A DNA stretch of 64,000 nucleotides, taken from the NCBI RefSeq assembly GCF_033239625.1, contig NZ_BTCK01000005.1, positions 168,186-232,185 of the forward strand, in the 5' to 3' direction. Below, piece after piece: positions 62,523-64,000 of the stretch. This DNA comes from Paenibacillus_T sp033239625. Its GTDB lineage: Bacteria; Bacillota; Bacilli; Paenibacillales; Paenibacillaceae. The stretch's first letter is position 1. Every line of letters starts with the position of its first letter. Made by a program: the position numbers and the translations under genes. The notes below the pieces were generated by a model, which worked only from the letters and a program-made list of their open reading frames with translations, did not search any database and was not told the origin of the DNA.

Positions 62523-62570
62523 ACCGCAGGATAAGCTAGCTTCAGCTAGCCAGTATCCTGCGGTTTTTCG
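62523..62570 (+). terminator. Terminator of ligA
   Basis: accgcaggata pairs with tatcctgcggt around an inner agctagc/gctagc hairpin, followed by ttttt. Confidence 0.9.
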
Positions 62571-62604
62571 TTTTAACGGCGAAAAGATTGTCTTATTTTA
62601 CAAG

Positions 62605-62633
62605 TTGTAATCCGGAATTGGGCGTGGTATATT
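62605..62633 (+). promoter_or_regulatory. rRNA operon promoter P1
   Basis: TTGTAA (62605-62610), a 17-base spacer and TATATT (62628-62633). Confidence 0.65.
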
Positions 62634-62699
62634 ATTTCTTGTCGCTTCGGACGGAGTCGAAAAACAACGAACTTCATCACAAATGAATGAAATAAGTTG

Positions 62700-62728
62700 T
62701 TGACACCGAGAACGGAAGCTGATAAAGT
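62700..62728 (+). promoter_or_regulatory. rRNA operon promoter P2
   Basis: TTGACA (62700-62705), a 17-base spacer and TAAAGT (62723-62728). Tandem promoters of this spacing are usual before Bacillales rrn operons. A boxA-like ttctttgaaaact antitermination element follows near 62776-62788. Confidence 0.75.
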
Positions 62729-62857
62729 ATATAAATGTCGCCGAAACAAACGGTGATTAACGTAACAAAAACAAGTTCTTTGAAAACTGAACATATGGAT
62801 CACGTCGATCCGAACAAATAAGCAAGTCAGCTTTTAATGAGCTAAACAAGCACTTCT

Positions 62858-64000
<1,143 letters not shown>

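Overview
The window comes from a spore-forming, low-to-mid GC member of the Bacillales, most likely Paenibacillaceae (Paenibacillus or Cohnella-like). Three things support this: the partial 16S rRNA at the right edge, a spore-germination operon plus a GerQ-like coat gene, and a gene order that follows the Bacillus subtilis backbone hpf-secA-prfB-yvjA ... ftsE-ftsX-(peptidases)-minJ ... uvrB-uvrA, and pcrB-pcrA-ligA. The order comparison is from memory of B. subtilis, not from a search.

Layout. 1-4.0 kb: AT-richer accessory stretch with the end of an IPT/TIG surface protein, a glycosyltransferase with TPR-like repeats and a zinc-ribbon methyltransferase. 4.0-10.6 kb: cold-shock protein, hpf, secA, prfB (with its programmed +1 frameshift), an unannotated 28-residue holin-like toxin on the minus strand, and a YitT-family membrane protein. 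10.6-19.6 kb: a complete arginine biosynthesis cluster argC-J-B-D-F-G-H. 19.6-22.9 kb: a second tiny holin-like toxin, an 860-base hairpin-rich intergenic region and an ABC-F ATPase. 22.9-31.1 kb: VanW protein (minus), then ftsE, ftsX, an M23 murein hydrolase, an S41 protease with PDZ and peptidoglycan-binding domains, and a MinJ-like PDZ membrane protein. 31.1-37.7 kb: repeats, a GH36 alpha-galactosidase, and a MarR regulator with an MMPL exporter. 37.7-42.9 kb: uvrB-uvrA behind a LexA-like box. 43-48.8 kb: GerQ-like protein, small membrane protein, repeats, sugar isomerase (minus), HtrA-like protease and a stalk-domain exported protein. 48.8-56.9 kb: U32 peptidase and a five-gene germinant-receptor operon ordered B-A-B-C-D. 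56.9-62.6 kb: pcrB, pcrA, ligA. 62.6 kb to the end: tandem rRNA promoters and the first about 1.14 kb of 16S rRNA.

How genes work together: argCJBDFGH carries glutamate to arginine through the recycling acetyl cycle. FtsEX probably gates the adjacent M23 hydrolase during wall cutting, beside a processing protease and the MinJ division-site factor. UvrAB, PcrA and LigA cover nucleotide excision repair and resealing. The ger operon encodes one inner-membrane germinant receptor.

Most of the window is conserved housekeeping DNA. The less explained signals lie between genes: two small toxin genes with antisense-type terminators; a 65-bp tandem repeat whose hairpin arms covary, with related copies 13 kb away; short AGGGGC/GCCCCT hairpins at gene ends; an element bounded by 11-bp inverted repeats in the ABC-F leader; and a structured repeat inside the arg operon.
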